Assembly: GCA_016840025.1 (NCBI GenBank)
Contig: JAEOTF010000297.1
Location: 1 to 6,270 of the forward strand
Direction of reading: 5' to 3'
Length of the DNA: 6,270 nt
Source of the DNA: Candidatus Hodarchaeota archaeon
GTDB taxonomy: Archaea; Asgardarchaeota; Heimdallarchaeia; Hodarchaeales; YT1-039
Every line of letters starts with the position of its first letter. Within the stretch, counting starts at the first letter, position 1. The position numbers were made by a program, and so were the translations under genes. A model generated the notes under the pieces. That model saw nothing but the letters and a program-made list of their open reading frames with translations, ran no database searches and was not told the origin of the DNA. This document shows positions 1 through 6,174 of this stretch, in pieces.

Positions 1-284
1 ACAACCAACTTAGGACCATTCATAAAAGCACCTAAATCATTCCCTGGAGTACCAAAAATTTCTATTTGAGTATCTGATTCCAAGTTAGTTCCAATATACC
101 GTTGTCCATACACGCTACGTATCTCTATTTTTTTTGTACCATTTTTGACAATAGTTCTTAAAGCATTATTGAGTTGCTTGTAAGAGAGTCCAATAGCATC
201 AACTTTCCAAACATCATTTTCTTCTTTAATAAAAGAATCTAAATTGGGATTAATTGTAACAATTATTTTCTCTTCTTTAATCAT
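1..284 (-). CDS. Glutamate synthase GXGXG-domain subunit (partial, C-terminus beyond window)
   Basis: The ATG is at 284-282 and 94 codons are visible before the window edge, with no stop, so the gene is truncated on its 3' side only by the window. Translation shows the start of the right-handed beta-helix (GXGXG) domain that closes bacterial GltB and also occurs in FwdC/FmdC: SVYGQRYIGT at residues 57-66 and IFGTPGNDLGAFMNGP at 76-91, the classic first repeats. In GOGAT this domain has no catalytic residues; it holds the amidotransferase and synthase domains in register. It lies 6 nt after the FMN subunit stop. A GGAG at 299-296, inside the last codons of that gene, sits 11 nt upstream and could be its ribosome site. 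The GXGXG fold alone could be formylmethanofuran dehydrogenase subunit C or the N-methylglutamate synthase homologue, but the neighbours favour glutamate synthase. Family assignment is firm. Confidence 0.9.
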   Translation of the reverse strand, partial: MIKEEKIIVTINPNLDSFIKEENDVWKVDAIGLSYKQLNNALRTIVKNGTKKIEIRSVYGQRYIGTNLESDTQIEIFGTPGNDLGAFMNGPKLV

Positions 285-290
285 GAAAAC

Positions 291-1802
291 TTAATCTCCA
301 GCCATTTTTACTCCTAAAATTTTCAATTCAGTATCAGTTAAACCTACACCACGAAGAGCTAGACGATTACCTCGCAAACTTTCAATAGCATTTATTCCCA
401 TACCGCCCATAATGTCTTTTATCTCTAAACTCCACCCATGCAGCAGGTTCACAAGGCGTTCTGTAGCTATATCTGGATTAACTCTTTTAGAAATCCAAGA
501 ATCACTAGTAGCAATACCCCATGGACATTTTCCAGTATAACATCTTTGACAAACCGTACAGCCAATGGCAACAAGAGCGGCAGTACCTATGTAGACTGCA
601 TCAGCACCCAAAGCAATAGCTTTTATCACATCACTACTACTTTTTATACCACCAGCTGCCACTACAGATGCTTTATTGCGAATGCCCTCATCTCGCAAAC
701 GCTGATCTACTTGTGCAATAGCTAATTCAATAGGAATCCCTACGTTATCTCTGATAACTTTAGGTGCAGCTCCAGTAGAACCCCTAACACCGTCCAAAGC
801 AATTATATCAGCTCCTGCACGAACCATACCGCTAGCAATTGCAGGAGAGTTATGCACTGCCGCAATTTTTACAGAAACAGGTTTCTCATAGTTTGTTGCT
901 TCTTTTAAAGCAAAAATCAATTGCCTAAGATCCTCAATAGAATAGATATCATGCTGAGGAGCAGGGGAGAGAGCATCAGTTCCAACAGGAATCATACGAG
1001 TCTTAGCTACAGGAAGAGTAACTTTTTCACCTGGTAGATGTCCTCCAATACCTGGTTTTGCACCTTGACCAATTTTTATTTCTACAGCTGCTCCCGAATC
1101 AAGATAGTCAGAATCTACACCAAAACGGCCAGAAGCCACCTGAACAATTGCATGAGAACCATACTTGTAAAGTTTCTTATCTAATCCCCCCTCACCTGTA
1201 TTAAAGTAGGTTCCACATTCCTTAGCTGCACGTGCGAGAGATTCATGAACGTTCAAACTAATGGCACCATAAGACATTGCGGAAAACATTATTGGTGTTT
1301 CTAGGCACAACTGAGGAGAAAGCTTCGTTTTTAAAACAGGATTCCCATTTTTAAACTTCAATTCTACTCTATTTGGTTTTGAACCTAAATAAGTTCGAAT
1401 TTCCATAGGTTCTCTGAGAGGATCTATGGAAGGATTTGTCACTTGACTTGCATTTAGTAGTAGTTTGTTCCAATATGTCAAGTGAGGTTTGTCACAACCC
1501 ATACCAGTTAGAATAACAACCCCTGATTCAGCTTGTTTTTTAAGATCACTAATCGCTTCCAAGCTCCAATTAGAATTTTCTCGAATCTTATTTGGATTCT
1601 TTTTTATTATAATTGCAAAAGTTGGACAAAAAGTAACACAACGTTGACAGTTTACACAGTTTTCATTGCTGCTTAGAATAACATCATCTTCTTTATCATA
1701 GCTGTGAGTTTCATAAGTACACTGATTTACACATACTTTGCACCGTATACAGCGATCTTGATCTCTCTCAATGAGATATTCAGGCAATATGTAGGTTTTC
1801 AT
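291..1802 (-). CDS. gltB: Archaeal-type glutamate synthase, FMN/Fe-S synthase subunit with N-terminal ferredoxin domain
   Basis: This 503-residue protein should carry out the 2-oxoglutarate amination half of glutamate synthase in the cytoplasm. An N-terminal ferredoxin domain shows two 4Fe-4S motifs, C18-C21-C24-C28 and C49-C52-C55-C59. The TIM-barrel FMN domain spans about 105-470. Recognisable signatures are SAMSYGAIS (174-182), NTGEGG (201-206), KIGQGAKPGIGGHLPG (243-258), LDGVRGSTGAAP (336-347) and AAGGI (382-386). The cysteines C415, C421 and C426 have the 5- and 4-residue spacing of the 3Fe-4S site of bacterial GltB; C418 is extra. The bacterial protein has amidotransferase, FMN and GXGXG domains in one chain of about 1,500 residues; here they are separate genes, as in archaeal GOGAT. 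Its ATG directly follows the amidotransferase TAA with no gap, and GGAGG at 1818-1814 lies 11 nt upstream. The related N-methylglutamate synthase is also split, but the operon's electron-transfer genes favour GOGAT. Confidence 0.95.
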   Translation of the reverse strand: MKTYILPEYLIERDQDRCIRCKVCVNQCTYETHSYDKEDDVILSSNENCVNCQRCVTFCPTFAIIIKKNPNKIRENSNWSLEAISDLKKQAESGVVILTGMGCDKPHLTYWNKLLLNASQVTNPSIDPLREPMEIRTYLGSKPNRVELKFKNGNPVLKTKLSPQLCLETPIMFSAMSYGAISLNVHESLARAAKECGTYFNTGEGGLDKKLYKYGSHAIVQVASGRFGVDSDYLDSGAAVEIKIGQGAKPGIGGHLPGEKVTLPVAKTRMIPVGTDALSPAPQHDIYSIEDLRQLIFALKEATNYEKPVSVKIAAVHNSPAIASGMVRAGADIIALDGVRGSTGAAPKVIRDNVGIPIELAIAQVDQRLRDEGIRNKASVVAAGGIKSSSDVIKAIALGADAVYIGTAALVAIGCTVCQRCYTGKCPWGIATSDSWISKRVNPDIATERLVNLLHGWSLEIKDIMGGMGINAIESLRGNRLALRGVGLTDTELKILGVKMAGD

Positions 1803-2939
1803 TTATTGTATAACCTCCACAACGCTTGAATGCTCAAATAACGTTGGATTTCTTAATTTACCAATAACTGGTTCGCCCCCTCTTGGATACCAACATCGAT
1901 CTAAATTTGGTGATACTAGACGCATTGCAGCTTCTTCTGAGGAGAGAAATAATACATCACTTTTAATCCCAGCTACCAAGGGACGAAGCTTGATTCTATC
2001 AGTTAGTCCTATCATTTCACCATTATGGGCGATAATAATACTAAATGGGCCATTCATCAATAAACTACTATAAGTTTGCCGTAAAGTACGAAGAAGGTTT
2101 TGTTCTTTTGGTTCCAAGGAATCTATTTCATTCCAAAGAGGAGCAGCAAATATCTTAGAAACGAATTCTATTGGGAGCTGTTGTTTTCTCATTAGTAGAT
2201 CTACAGCATATGCTAAAACTTCTGTATCTGTTTGCATGGTGCATTTGTAGCCATGCATCTCTAAATATCGGCTATTTATTCCATATGAAGAAAGCTCACC
2301 GTTATGAACAACAGTCCAATCCAGAATATTAAAAGGGTGAGCACCCCCCCACCACCCTGGAGTATTGGTAGGGAACCGCCCGTGACAAGTCCAAAGATAC
2401 CCTTTGTAGTCTTCTAAGCAAAAGAATTCTGCAATATCTTCAGGAAACCCAACACCCTTGAAAACTCCCATATTTTTTCCGCTTGAAAAAACATAAGCAT
2501 TCTTTATCCCGGTGTTAATTTCCATTACAGCTTCAACCACAAAATCTTCCACTAATTGTTTCTTTGGTCGAATTTTTCGAGGTTGAACAAAATATCGCCA
2601 AACCAAAGGAGGATTACTGACATTTGCAGGTTTGGTTTGCATTTCCTCATCATAAATAATATTGAAACGAGAAGCGAGCTTTTTGTCTGTTTTTTCTTTT
2701 GCATTTCGTGTTAGATACATTATGTGAAAAGCATAATACTCTTTGAAACTTGGGTAAATTCCGTATAATGCAAATCCTCCTCCAAGACCGTTACCTCTGT
2801 CATGCATGTTTGCAATTGCTTTTATCGGATCGTGTGAGGAGACTTGCTTTCCTTCAAGATTCATCATACCAAATAATGAACAACCGGAGAAGTCCTTATC
2901 ATCACCATAAGGATTATTGATTTTTGTTAAATTTTGCAT
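1803..2939 (-). CDS. Glutamate synthase class II glutamine amidotransferase subunit
   Basis: This 378-residue protein should hydrolyse glutamine and pass ammonia to the FMN subunit. Class II (Ntn-type) amidotransferase features are visible: a likely nucleophile C20 in GCSLFGMMN, MHDRGNGLGGGFALYGIYP (45-63), HGRFPTNTPG (186-195), HNGE (212-215) and TDTE (237-240), with GPFSIIIAHNG (297-307) closing the fold. The nucleophile must be N-terminal to work, so a 19-residue propeptide is inferred; no start codon lies next to C20. The residue after C20 is Ser where many family members have Gly. The start is supported by a GAGG at 2950-2947, 7 nt from the ATG. The gene begins 1 nt after the oxidoreductase stop and its TAA abuts the next ATG. 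Sequence alone does not exclude the homologous GlxB/MgsA subunit of N-methylglutamate synthase, but archaeal context and partners point to GOGAT. Confidence 0.92.
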   Translation of the reverse strand: MQNLTKINNPYGDDKDFSGCSLFGMMNLEGKQVSSHDPIKAIANMHDRGNGLGGGFALYGIYPSFKEYYAFHIMYLTRNAKEKTDKKLASRFNIIYDEEMQTKPANVSNPPLVWRYFVQPRKIRPKKQLVEDFVVEAVMEINTGIKNAYVFSSGKNMGVFKGVGFPEDIAEFFCLEDYKGYLWTCHGRFPTNTPGWWGGAHPFNILDWTVVHNGELSSYGINSRYLEMHGYKCTMQTDTEVLAYAVDLLMRKQQLPIEFVSKIFAAPLWNEIDSLEPKEQNLLRTLRQTYSSLLMNGPFSIIIAHNGEMIGLTDRIKLRPLVAGIKSDVLFLSSEEAAMRLVSPNLDRCWYPRGGEPVIGKLRNPTLFEHSSVVEVIQ

Positions 2940-2940
2940 A

Positions 2941-4215
2941 TTAGTTCCTCGGGTAAATTTTTTTCCTTAAAGACGAAGGTATAGTTGCTAATCCAAAGTT
3001 TTTTGAAAGAAGATGTGCCTTGAATTTTTTCACATTAACATCATTTTTCAAAAGGTGGAGAAATATTCCTGCTTTTTGTATATCATTCACTAAAGTTAAT
3101 CCAATGATCATATTGTTCTTAAGCAATATTTTCTTGTAGAGTTTCTTTTCTGGGTTATGCTCCACTAGTATTTCATATTGTTCTTTTTCTTTTGGATTAG
3201 TAATACCAAATGAGATTATTGGAACATTAAAATATTTTAAAGAACTCATTGCAGTACCACCATGATATACTGCTCTTTTTCCAGCCATATTATAACCCGC
3301 GATTTTACCTTCTAAATAAGCAAGAGGCCAAAGGGGAAGAAGTCGATTTTCTTTAGAAAGAAAGTCATATGCTTCAGCAACATCCCCACTTGCATATACC
3401 CCAGGGATGTTTGTTTGCAGCGTCCTGTCTACAATTATTACCTTATTGGTTTTTAAGAGAGTATTAACCGCAAGATCTTTTCGAGGAATTACACCAATGG
3501 CGATAATTACCATGTCACAGTCTATTTGTTCTCCATTGGTTAGAATTACCCCGCTAACTAATTTGGGGTTCTTAGGTTTGCCTAAGATTTTTCTTATTGT
3601 GCTGTTTGTTACAATGTCAACTCCAGCTTCTTTGATTACATCTTGAACCATTTCAGAAGATTCATCATCTAGAATTAAACTTAAAATGTGGTCTTTTAAT
3701 TCAACCATTGTCACTTTAATTCCACGTTTTACAAGTGCATCAGTGACACTGACTCCAATTAAACCACCGCCCAGAACAACAATACTTCTAGCTGTTTTGA
3801 GTTTTGCCACTAGAAGTTCTGCATCACCTAATTTAGTAAAAGTATAAACTCCTTCTCTATCAGATCCTTCGATCTTTGGAACAAACGGGTGCCCCCCTGT
3901 GGCTATAAGTAATTTCTCAAATTTTATTGAACTACCGTTATCTAATACAACATGTTTTTTATATAAATCCAGACTTATTGCTGATTTACTGGTTAAAGCA
4001 GATACGTTGTTCTTCTCCCAGAAATCATCTTCACGAAATTTCATCTTGTCAAAGTTTACTTTCCCACTGACTAAATCAGAAATCATTGGACGAGAATAAT
4101 GTGGACAAACTTCCTCAGAAATTAATATTAGTGCTCCTGAAGGATCAATTTCTCTAATAGCTTCAATAGCACCCATTCCTGCTGCAGAGCCACCAATAAT
4201 CACATATTTTGACAT
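2941..4215 (-). CDS. FAD-dependent NAD(P)H oxidoreductase, probable electron-input subunit of the glutamate synthase
   Basis: A 424-residue two-dinucleotide-fold flavoprotein of the pyridine nucleotide-disulfide oxidoreductase superfamily. Seen: the FAD-binding loop GGSAAG (8-13), PHYSRP (38-43) as in NirB-like and NADH oxidase-like reductases, ATGG (105-108), the NAD(P) loop GGGLIG (149-154) with E172 at the end of the following strand, and the second FAD motif GVYASGD (272-278). E172 in that position usually goes with NADH rather than NADPH (inference). Only two cysteines are seen, C37 and C233, and there is no CxxxxC redox disulfide, so it is not a thiol reductase. A C-terminal domain of about 100 residues, lysine-rich, ends the protein. 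Its ATG overlaps the ferredoxin stop by 1 nt (TAATG), implying coupled translation. It probably oxidises NAD(P)H and hands electrons to the ferredoxin and then the FMN subunit, replacing GltD. The role is inferred from context; the fold is certain. Confidence 0.88.
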   Translation of the reverse strand: MSKYVIIGGSAAGMGAIEAIREIDPSGALILISEEVCPHYSRPMISDLVSGKVNFDKMKFREDDFWEKNNVSALTSKSAISLDLYKKHVVLDNGSSIKFEKLLIATGGHPFVPKIEGSDREGVYTFTKLGDAELLVAKLKTARSIVVLGGGLIGVSVTDALVKRGIKVTMVELKDHILSLILDDESSEMVQDVIKEAGVDIVTNSTIRKILGKPKNPKLVSGVILTNGEQIDCDMVIIAIGVIPRKDLAVNTLLKTNKVIIVDRTLQTNIPGVYASGDVAEAYDFLSKENRLLPLWPLAYLEGKIAGYNMAGKRAVYHGGTAMSSLKYFNVPIISFGITNPKEKEQYEILVEHNPEKKLYKKILLKNNMIIGLTLVNDIQKAGIFLHLLKNDVNVKKFKAHLLSKNFGLATIPSSLRKKIYPRN

Positions 4216-4658
4216 TATTTTCTCATCTCTTTGTAAACTAGAGCTTCGTTGGGACAGTTAATCACACAAGCTGGTTCAGCTGATTCTGCACAAAGATCAC
4301 ATTTTGAAACGGCTTTTCCAGAAGCATCTCTTTTAATGGCTCCATAAGGACAGAGCATAATACAAGTCCAACAACCAATGCATTTCTCATAATTATGTGT
4401 CACCAATCCTTTTTCCTGATCTTTTTGCATTGCACCCGAAAGACAAGCAGCTACACAAGGTGCATCTTCACAATGTCTACATTGAATCGCAAAAGAAACA
4501 GGTTTATGAATTTCCAAATTGACTCGACTTTTTGGTCGAGGTTGCTCTCGATTAAAAGCCTTTATTGTGTTCTTTGTTTTAGAGTGGGAGACTATGCAGT
4601 AGACTTCACAAAGGCCGCAACCCATACAATATTGTTCTTGTGCAATTATTTTTTTCAT
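4215..4658 (-). CDS. Polyferredoxin with four 4Fe-4S clusters (HycB/DmsB-like), electron carrier of the glutamate synthase operon
   Basis: This 147-residue protein has 16 cysteines in the spacing of the four-cluster ferredoxins that act as electron-transfer subunits of redox enzymes: C11-C14-C17-C21, C60-C63-C68-C72, C93-C96-C99-C103, and C120-C123-C131-C135. The cysteines all fall into these four groups. No signal peptide or membrane segment is seen, so it should work in the cytoplasm. It is the first gene of the minus-strand operon and its TAA overlaps the oxidoreductase ATG. It most likely shuttles electrons between the flavin oxidoreductase and the Fe-S/FMN synthase subunit. The ATG at 4658-4656 was kept because C11 follows closely. 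Three ATGs at 4680, 4671 and 4665 are in another frame. The ribosome site is weak: a purine-rich GAAGATGAAAA precedes the start. Partner assignment rests on operon position, and cluster number on cysteine count. Confidence 0.9.
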   Translation of the reverse strand: MKKIIAQEQYCMGCGLCEVYCIVSHSKTKNTIKAFNREQPRPKSRVNLEIHKPVSFAIQCRHCEDAPCVAACLSGAMQKDQEKGLVTHNYEKCIGCWTCIMLCPYGAIKRDASGKAVSKCDLCAESAEPACVINCPNEALVYKEMRK

Positions 4659-4762
4659 TTTTCATCTTCATTTTCTTCATTGACGTGATTAAGCAAACAT
4701 AATGGTCCAGTGCAGATAATATGTTCTCATTAGCCTAGGATTATTGTTTTGGACTTATCTTG

Positions 4763-4776
4763 GATTGAAATCAATC
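4763..4776. promoter_or_regulatory. Operator-like perfect dyad GATTGA-AA-TCAATC
   Basis: A perfect inverted repeat with 6-bp arms and a 2-bp spacer. If the minus-strand TATA box at 4790-4784 is used, the GOGAT transcript would start near 4761, so this dyad would lie between TATA box and start site, a usual place for an archaeal repressor. The binding protein is unknown. The pattern is seen; the function is inferred. Confidence 0.4.
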
Positions 4777-4783
4777 TATTAAA

Positions 4784-4790
4784 TTATATA
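4784..4790 (-). promoter_or_regulatory. Candidate TATA box (TATATAA) for the GOGAT operon
   Basis: TATATAA on the minus strand is the best TATA match upstream of the ferredoxin gene. It predicts a start near 4761 and a leader of about 100 nt, long for an archaeon. A weaker ATATTAT at 4722-4716 would give a leader of about 35 nt instead. Which one is used cannot be decided here. Confidence 0.4.
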
Positions 4791-4801
4791 TGATCCATAT
4801 A
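4787..4801. promoter_or_regulatory. Operator-like perfect dyad TATATG-ATC-CATATA
   Basis: A perfect inverted repeat with 6-bp arms and a 3-bp spacer, overlapping the candidate minus-strand TATA box and lying about 20 bp upstream of the plus-strand TATA box. Binding here would block the GOGAT promoter. The AT-rich arms make a chance match possible. The 9-mer ATATATGAT at 4786-4794 recurs at 4840-4848, on the other side of the regulator's TATA box. Confidence 0.35.
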
Positions 4802-4817
4802 ATCTTGTCGAAAATCA

Positions 4818-4825
4818 TTTATATA
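4818..4825 (+). promoter_or_regulatory. TATA box (TTTATATA) of the PhoU-family regulator gene
   Basis: TTTATATA is close to the archaeal consensus and is preceded by purine-rich CGAAAATCA, a plausible BRE. A start site about 26 bp from the box centre falls near 4848, giving a leader of about 15-28 nt, long enough to carry the AGGTGAT at 4862-4868. Confidence 0.55.
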
Positions 4826-4861
4826 CAAAATAATGAAACATATATGATATACGAATTATAT

Positions 4862-4868
4862 AGGTGAT
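4862..4868 (+). promoter_or_regulatory. Shine-Dalgarno AGGTGAT that decides the regulator's start codon
   Basis: AGGTGAT matches the archaeal anti-SD (16S 3' end AUCACCUCC) over 7 nt. It overlaps the possible GTG start at 4864, so it cannot serve that codon, but it is ideally placed 7 nt before the in-frame TTG at 4876. This favours the TTG. Confidence 0.6.
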
Positions 4869-4875
4869 AGAGCAA

Positions 4876-5988
4876 TTGACAAAAAGAGATTTAGGATATA
4901 GAAGAGTTCAAGGTACAGGACGGGGTTCTTTTATAATATCTCTCCCTAAAGATTGGATAAGAGATTTAGGATTAAAAAAAGGCAGTGAAATCGCTTTTAG
5001 CTTGGATTCTGATTCTACATTAACATTGATTCCAAGAAAAATCAAAGAGAAAATCGGAAATATAGAAGAATCTCAGCTCAAAGAATATCATATCAATGTA
5101 GAAACTGCAGAAAAAGACTTGCAGGCAACGCTTAGAATGATAAAAGCTCTTTATGTCATAAGTGCAGACATAATACGGATCCATTTTAAAGGTATAGAGG
5201 ATTCTACAAAAAGTAAGAATGAAATAAAGAAATTTTCAAGAAACACTCTACTAGGTGCAGAAATAATCGACGAAACTCCAGATGAAATCACCCTCCAAAT
5301 CCTCATTAAACATTCTGAATTTCCTATTGAAAAAGCGATTAGAAGAATGGCAATAATTGCACTTTCTGCGAATAAAGATTCGATTTTAGCTCTGAAAAAT
5401 CAAAAAAAGGAATTTTTTGAAAGTGTGATTAACGCACACAATGACGTTAACAGGCTTGGTTTATATATTGTTCGGCAATTAAAGTTCGGAATATCTATGA
5501 ATATGTTTAGAGAACTAGGATTTAAAACACCTAAAGAATTTCTATTATATAGAATTCTTGTTAACGACATTAGGAACATCACTGAAAACGCATTAAATAT
5601 AATCAATAGTATTTCAAATTTGAAAAAAGAAGTTGACGAAGAATTGATTTCCATGAAAGACTCTTTGGATGAAGAAGTCTACCTCCAGATACTCAATTTG
5701 AACTCAAAAGCTCACGAATTATTTGAAGAAGCAATAAAAGCGATGTTTAGAAGAGAATATAATGCTGCTGAGAAGATCATTGCAAAACGTGGAACTTTTA
5801 TTCCTCTTGAAAATAAGCTTATTAGACTTATGACTATCAAAAAGCTAGTTCCGAACAATGCATCAATTTTCAGATTTGTTATAGATAATTCCAGACGAAT
5901 ACTTGATTATAGCCAAAATATTGCTGAGCTAACACAAAATAGGACCGTTGAAGAATTATGTGCTTCTTCTGTAATTAAATCCTCATGA
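4876..5988 (+). CDS. Phosphate uptake regulator: AbrB-like DNA-binding domain fused to PhoU domains
   Basis: With the TTG start this is a 370-residue protein. Residues about 9-55 form an AbrB/SpoVT-type swapped-hairpin domain: GTGRGSFIISLPKDW (13-27), GLKKGSEIAF (32-41), LTLIPRK (49-55). A linker region (about 70-150) follows, then two helical PhoU-like segments: about 175-250 with NDVNRLGLYIVRQL (189-202), and about 275-365 with RILDYSQNIAEL (341-352), the counterpart of the metal-binding D-H--NIAE helix of PhoU, with Tyr for His. The architecture is a known archaeal one (COG0704-like), linked to phosphate transport control and possibly direct transcription control. No pst genes are visible. 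A longer reading from GTG 4864 adds four residues; TAG at 4861-4863 blocks anything longer. The AGGTGAT site supports TTG. It is divergent from the GOGAT operon, so it may regulate itself or that operon (inference). Confidence 0.88.
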   Translation: MTKRDLGYRRVQGTGRGSFIISLPKDWIRDLGLKKGSEIAFSLDSDSTLTLIPRKIKEKIGNIEESQLKEYHINVETAEKDLQATLRMIKALYVISADIIRIHFKGIEDSTKSKNEIKKFSRNTLLGAEIIDETPDEITLQILIKHSEFPIEKAIRRMAIIALSANKDSILALKNQKKEFFESVINAHNDVNRLGLYIVRQLKFGISMNMFRELGFKTPKEFLLYRILVNDIRNITENALNIINSISNLKKEVDEELISMKDSLDEEVYLQILNLNSKAHELFEEAIKAMFRREYNAAEKIIAKRGTFIPLENKLIRLMTIKKLVPNNASIFRFVIDNSRRILDYSQNIAELTQNRTVEELCASSVIKSS

Positions 5989-6123
5989 TTTATTCTTTTT
6001 TTTCACTAGCTCTGAGATTCTTTGTTCAAGTTGATGTATTTTGTGTTGTTGGGATTTTGATTTATTTGAAATGATAAAAACAAGAATCGATATTCCAATT
6101 AATGTTTGTGAACTTTTTATCAT
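5983..6123 (-). CDS. Possible 46-residue membrane-anchored small protein, unknown function
   Basis: I do not recognise this protein. An ATG at 6123-6121 opens 46 codons ending in TGA at 5985-5983. Residues about 7-19 (TLIGISILVFIIS) form a short hydrophobic stretch able to span or anchor in a membrane. After that comes a polar, Lys/Gln-rich tail with a heptad-like stretch (IHQLEQRISELVKKK, 29-43) that could be a short coiled coil. This anchor-plus-coil design is common among tiny archaeal proteins. A minus-strand TTTTATAA at 6163-6156 would start transcription about 10 nt before the ATG, so translation could be nearly leaderless. No Shine-Dalgarno is evident. It converges on the regulator and overlaps it by 6 nt: the palindrome TCATGA holds both stops. 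The regulator's T-tract terminator doubles as its Lys codons, so the ORF could be coincidental. Confidence 0.4.
   Translation of the reverse strand: MIKSSQTLIGISILVFIISNKSKSQQHKIHQLEQRISELVKKKNKS
5989..6003 (+). terminator. T-rich transcription terminator of the PhoU-family gene
   Basis: Immediately after the stop codon the plus strand reads TTTATTC followed by eight Ts (5996-6003), a typical archaeal U-tract terminator without a hairpin. A second run of seven Ts at 6127-6133 could act as a backup. Confidence 0.6.
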
Positions 6124-6155
6124 CGGTTTTTTTCCCAGCAAACCACTTTTTAATG

Positions 6156-6163
6156 TTATAAAA
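6156..6163 (-). promoter_or_regulatory. Candidate TATA box (TTTTATAA) for the small minus-strand ORF
   Basis: TTTTATAA on the minus strand has its centre about 36 nt from the ATG at 6123, predicting a start near 6133. The same A/T tract also reads TTATAAAA on the plus strand, and as a T-run it could end leftward transcripts, so its role is ambiguous. Confidence 0.35.
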
Positions 6164-6174
6164 TAAAAATGCGA

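Larger units (their letters stand above)
4659..4863. promoter_or_regulatory. Divergent intergenic control region between the GOGAT operon and the PhoU regulator
   Basis: About 205 nt separate the two divergent first genes. It is A+T-rich, with no supported ORF. It contains candidate TATA boxes for both strands and two perfect inverted repeats, listed separately. I see no tRNA or C/D-box RNA signature in it. Confidence 0.7.

Noticed and set aside
1..284. Formylmethanofuran dehydrogenase subunit C, which shares the GXGXG fold
   Set aside because: The gene directly follows the amidotransferase and FMN subunits of glutamate synthase with 6 nt spacing and shows no methanogenesis neighbours.
438..725. 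Plus-strand ORF of 95 codons
   Set aside because: It lies wholly inside the FMN subunit gene on the opposite strand, which has unmistakable motifs; the plus-frame product is Ser/Thr-rich with no recognisable feature.
3407..3646. Plus-strand ORF of 79 codons
   Set aside because: Antisense to the oxidoreductase NAD(P)-domain region; no motif and no promoter or ribosome site.
3899..4099. Plus-strand ORF of 66 codons
   Set aside because: Antisense to the N-terminal part of the oxidoreductase gene; shadow frame.
4395..4688. Plus-strand ORF of 97 codons
   Set aside because: Antisense to the polyferredoxin; its Cys and Phe/Ser richness mirrors the opposite-strand codons.
4705..4760. Complementary pairs GTCCA/TGGAC and AGATAA/TTATCT in the operon leader
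   Set aside because: They would cross (pseudoknot order) with about 35-40 nt between arms; such short matches are expected by chance in AT-rich DNA.
5400..5654. Minus-strand ORF of 84 codons
   Set aside because: Antisense to the PhoU helices; Phe/Ile/Ser-rich product expected from Lys/Asn/Glu codons read backwards.
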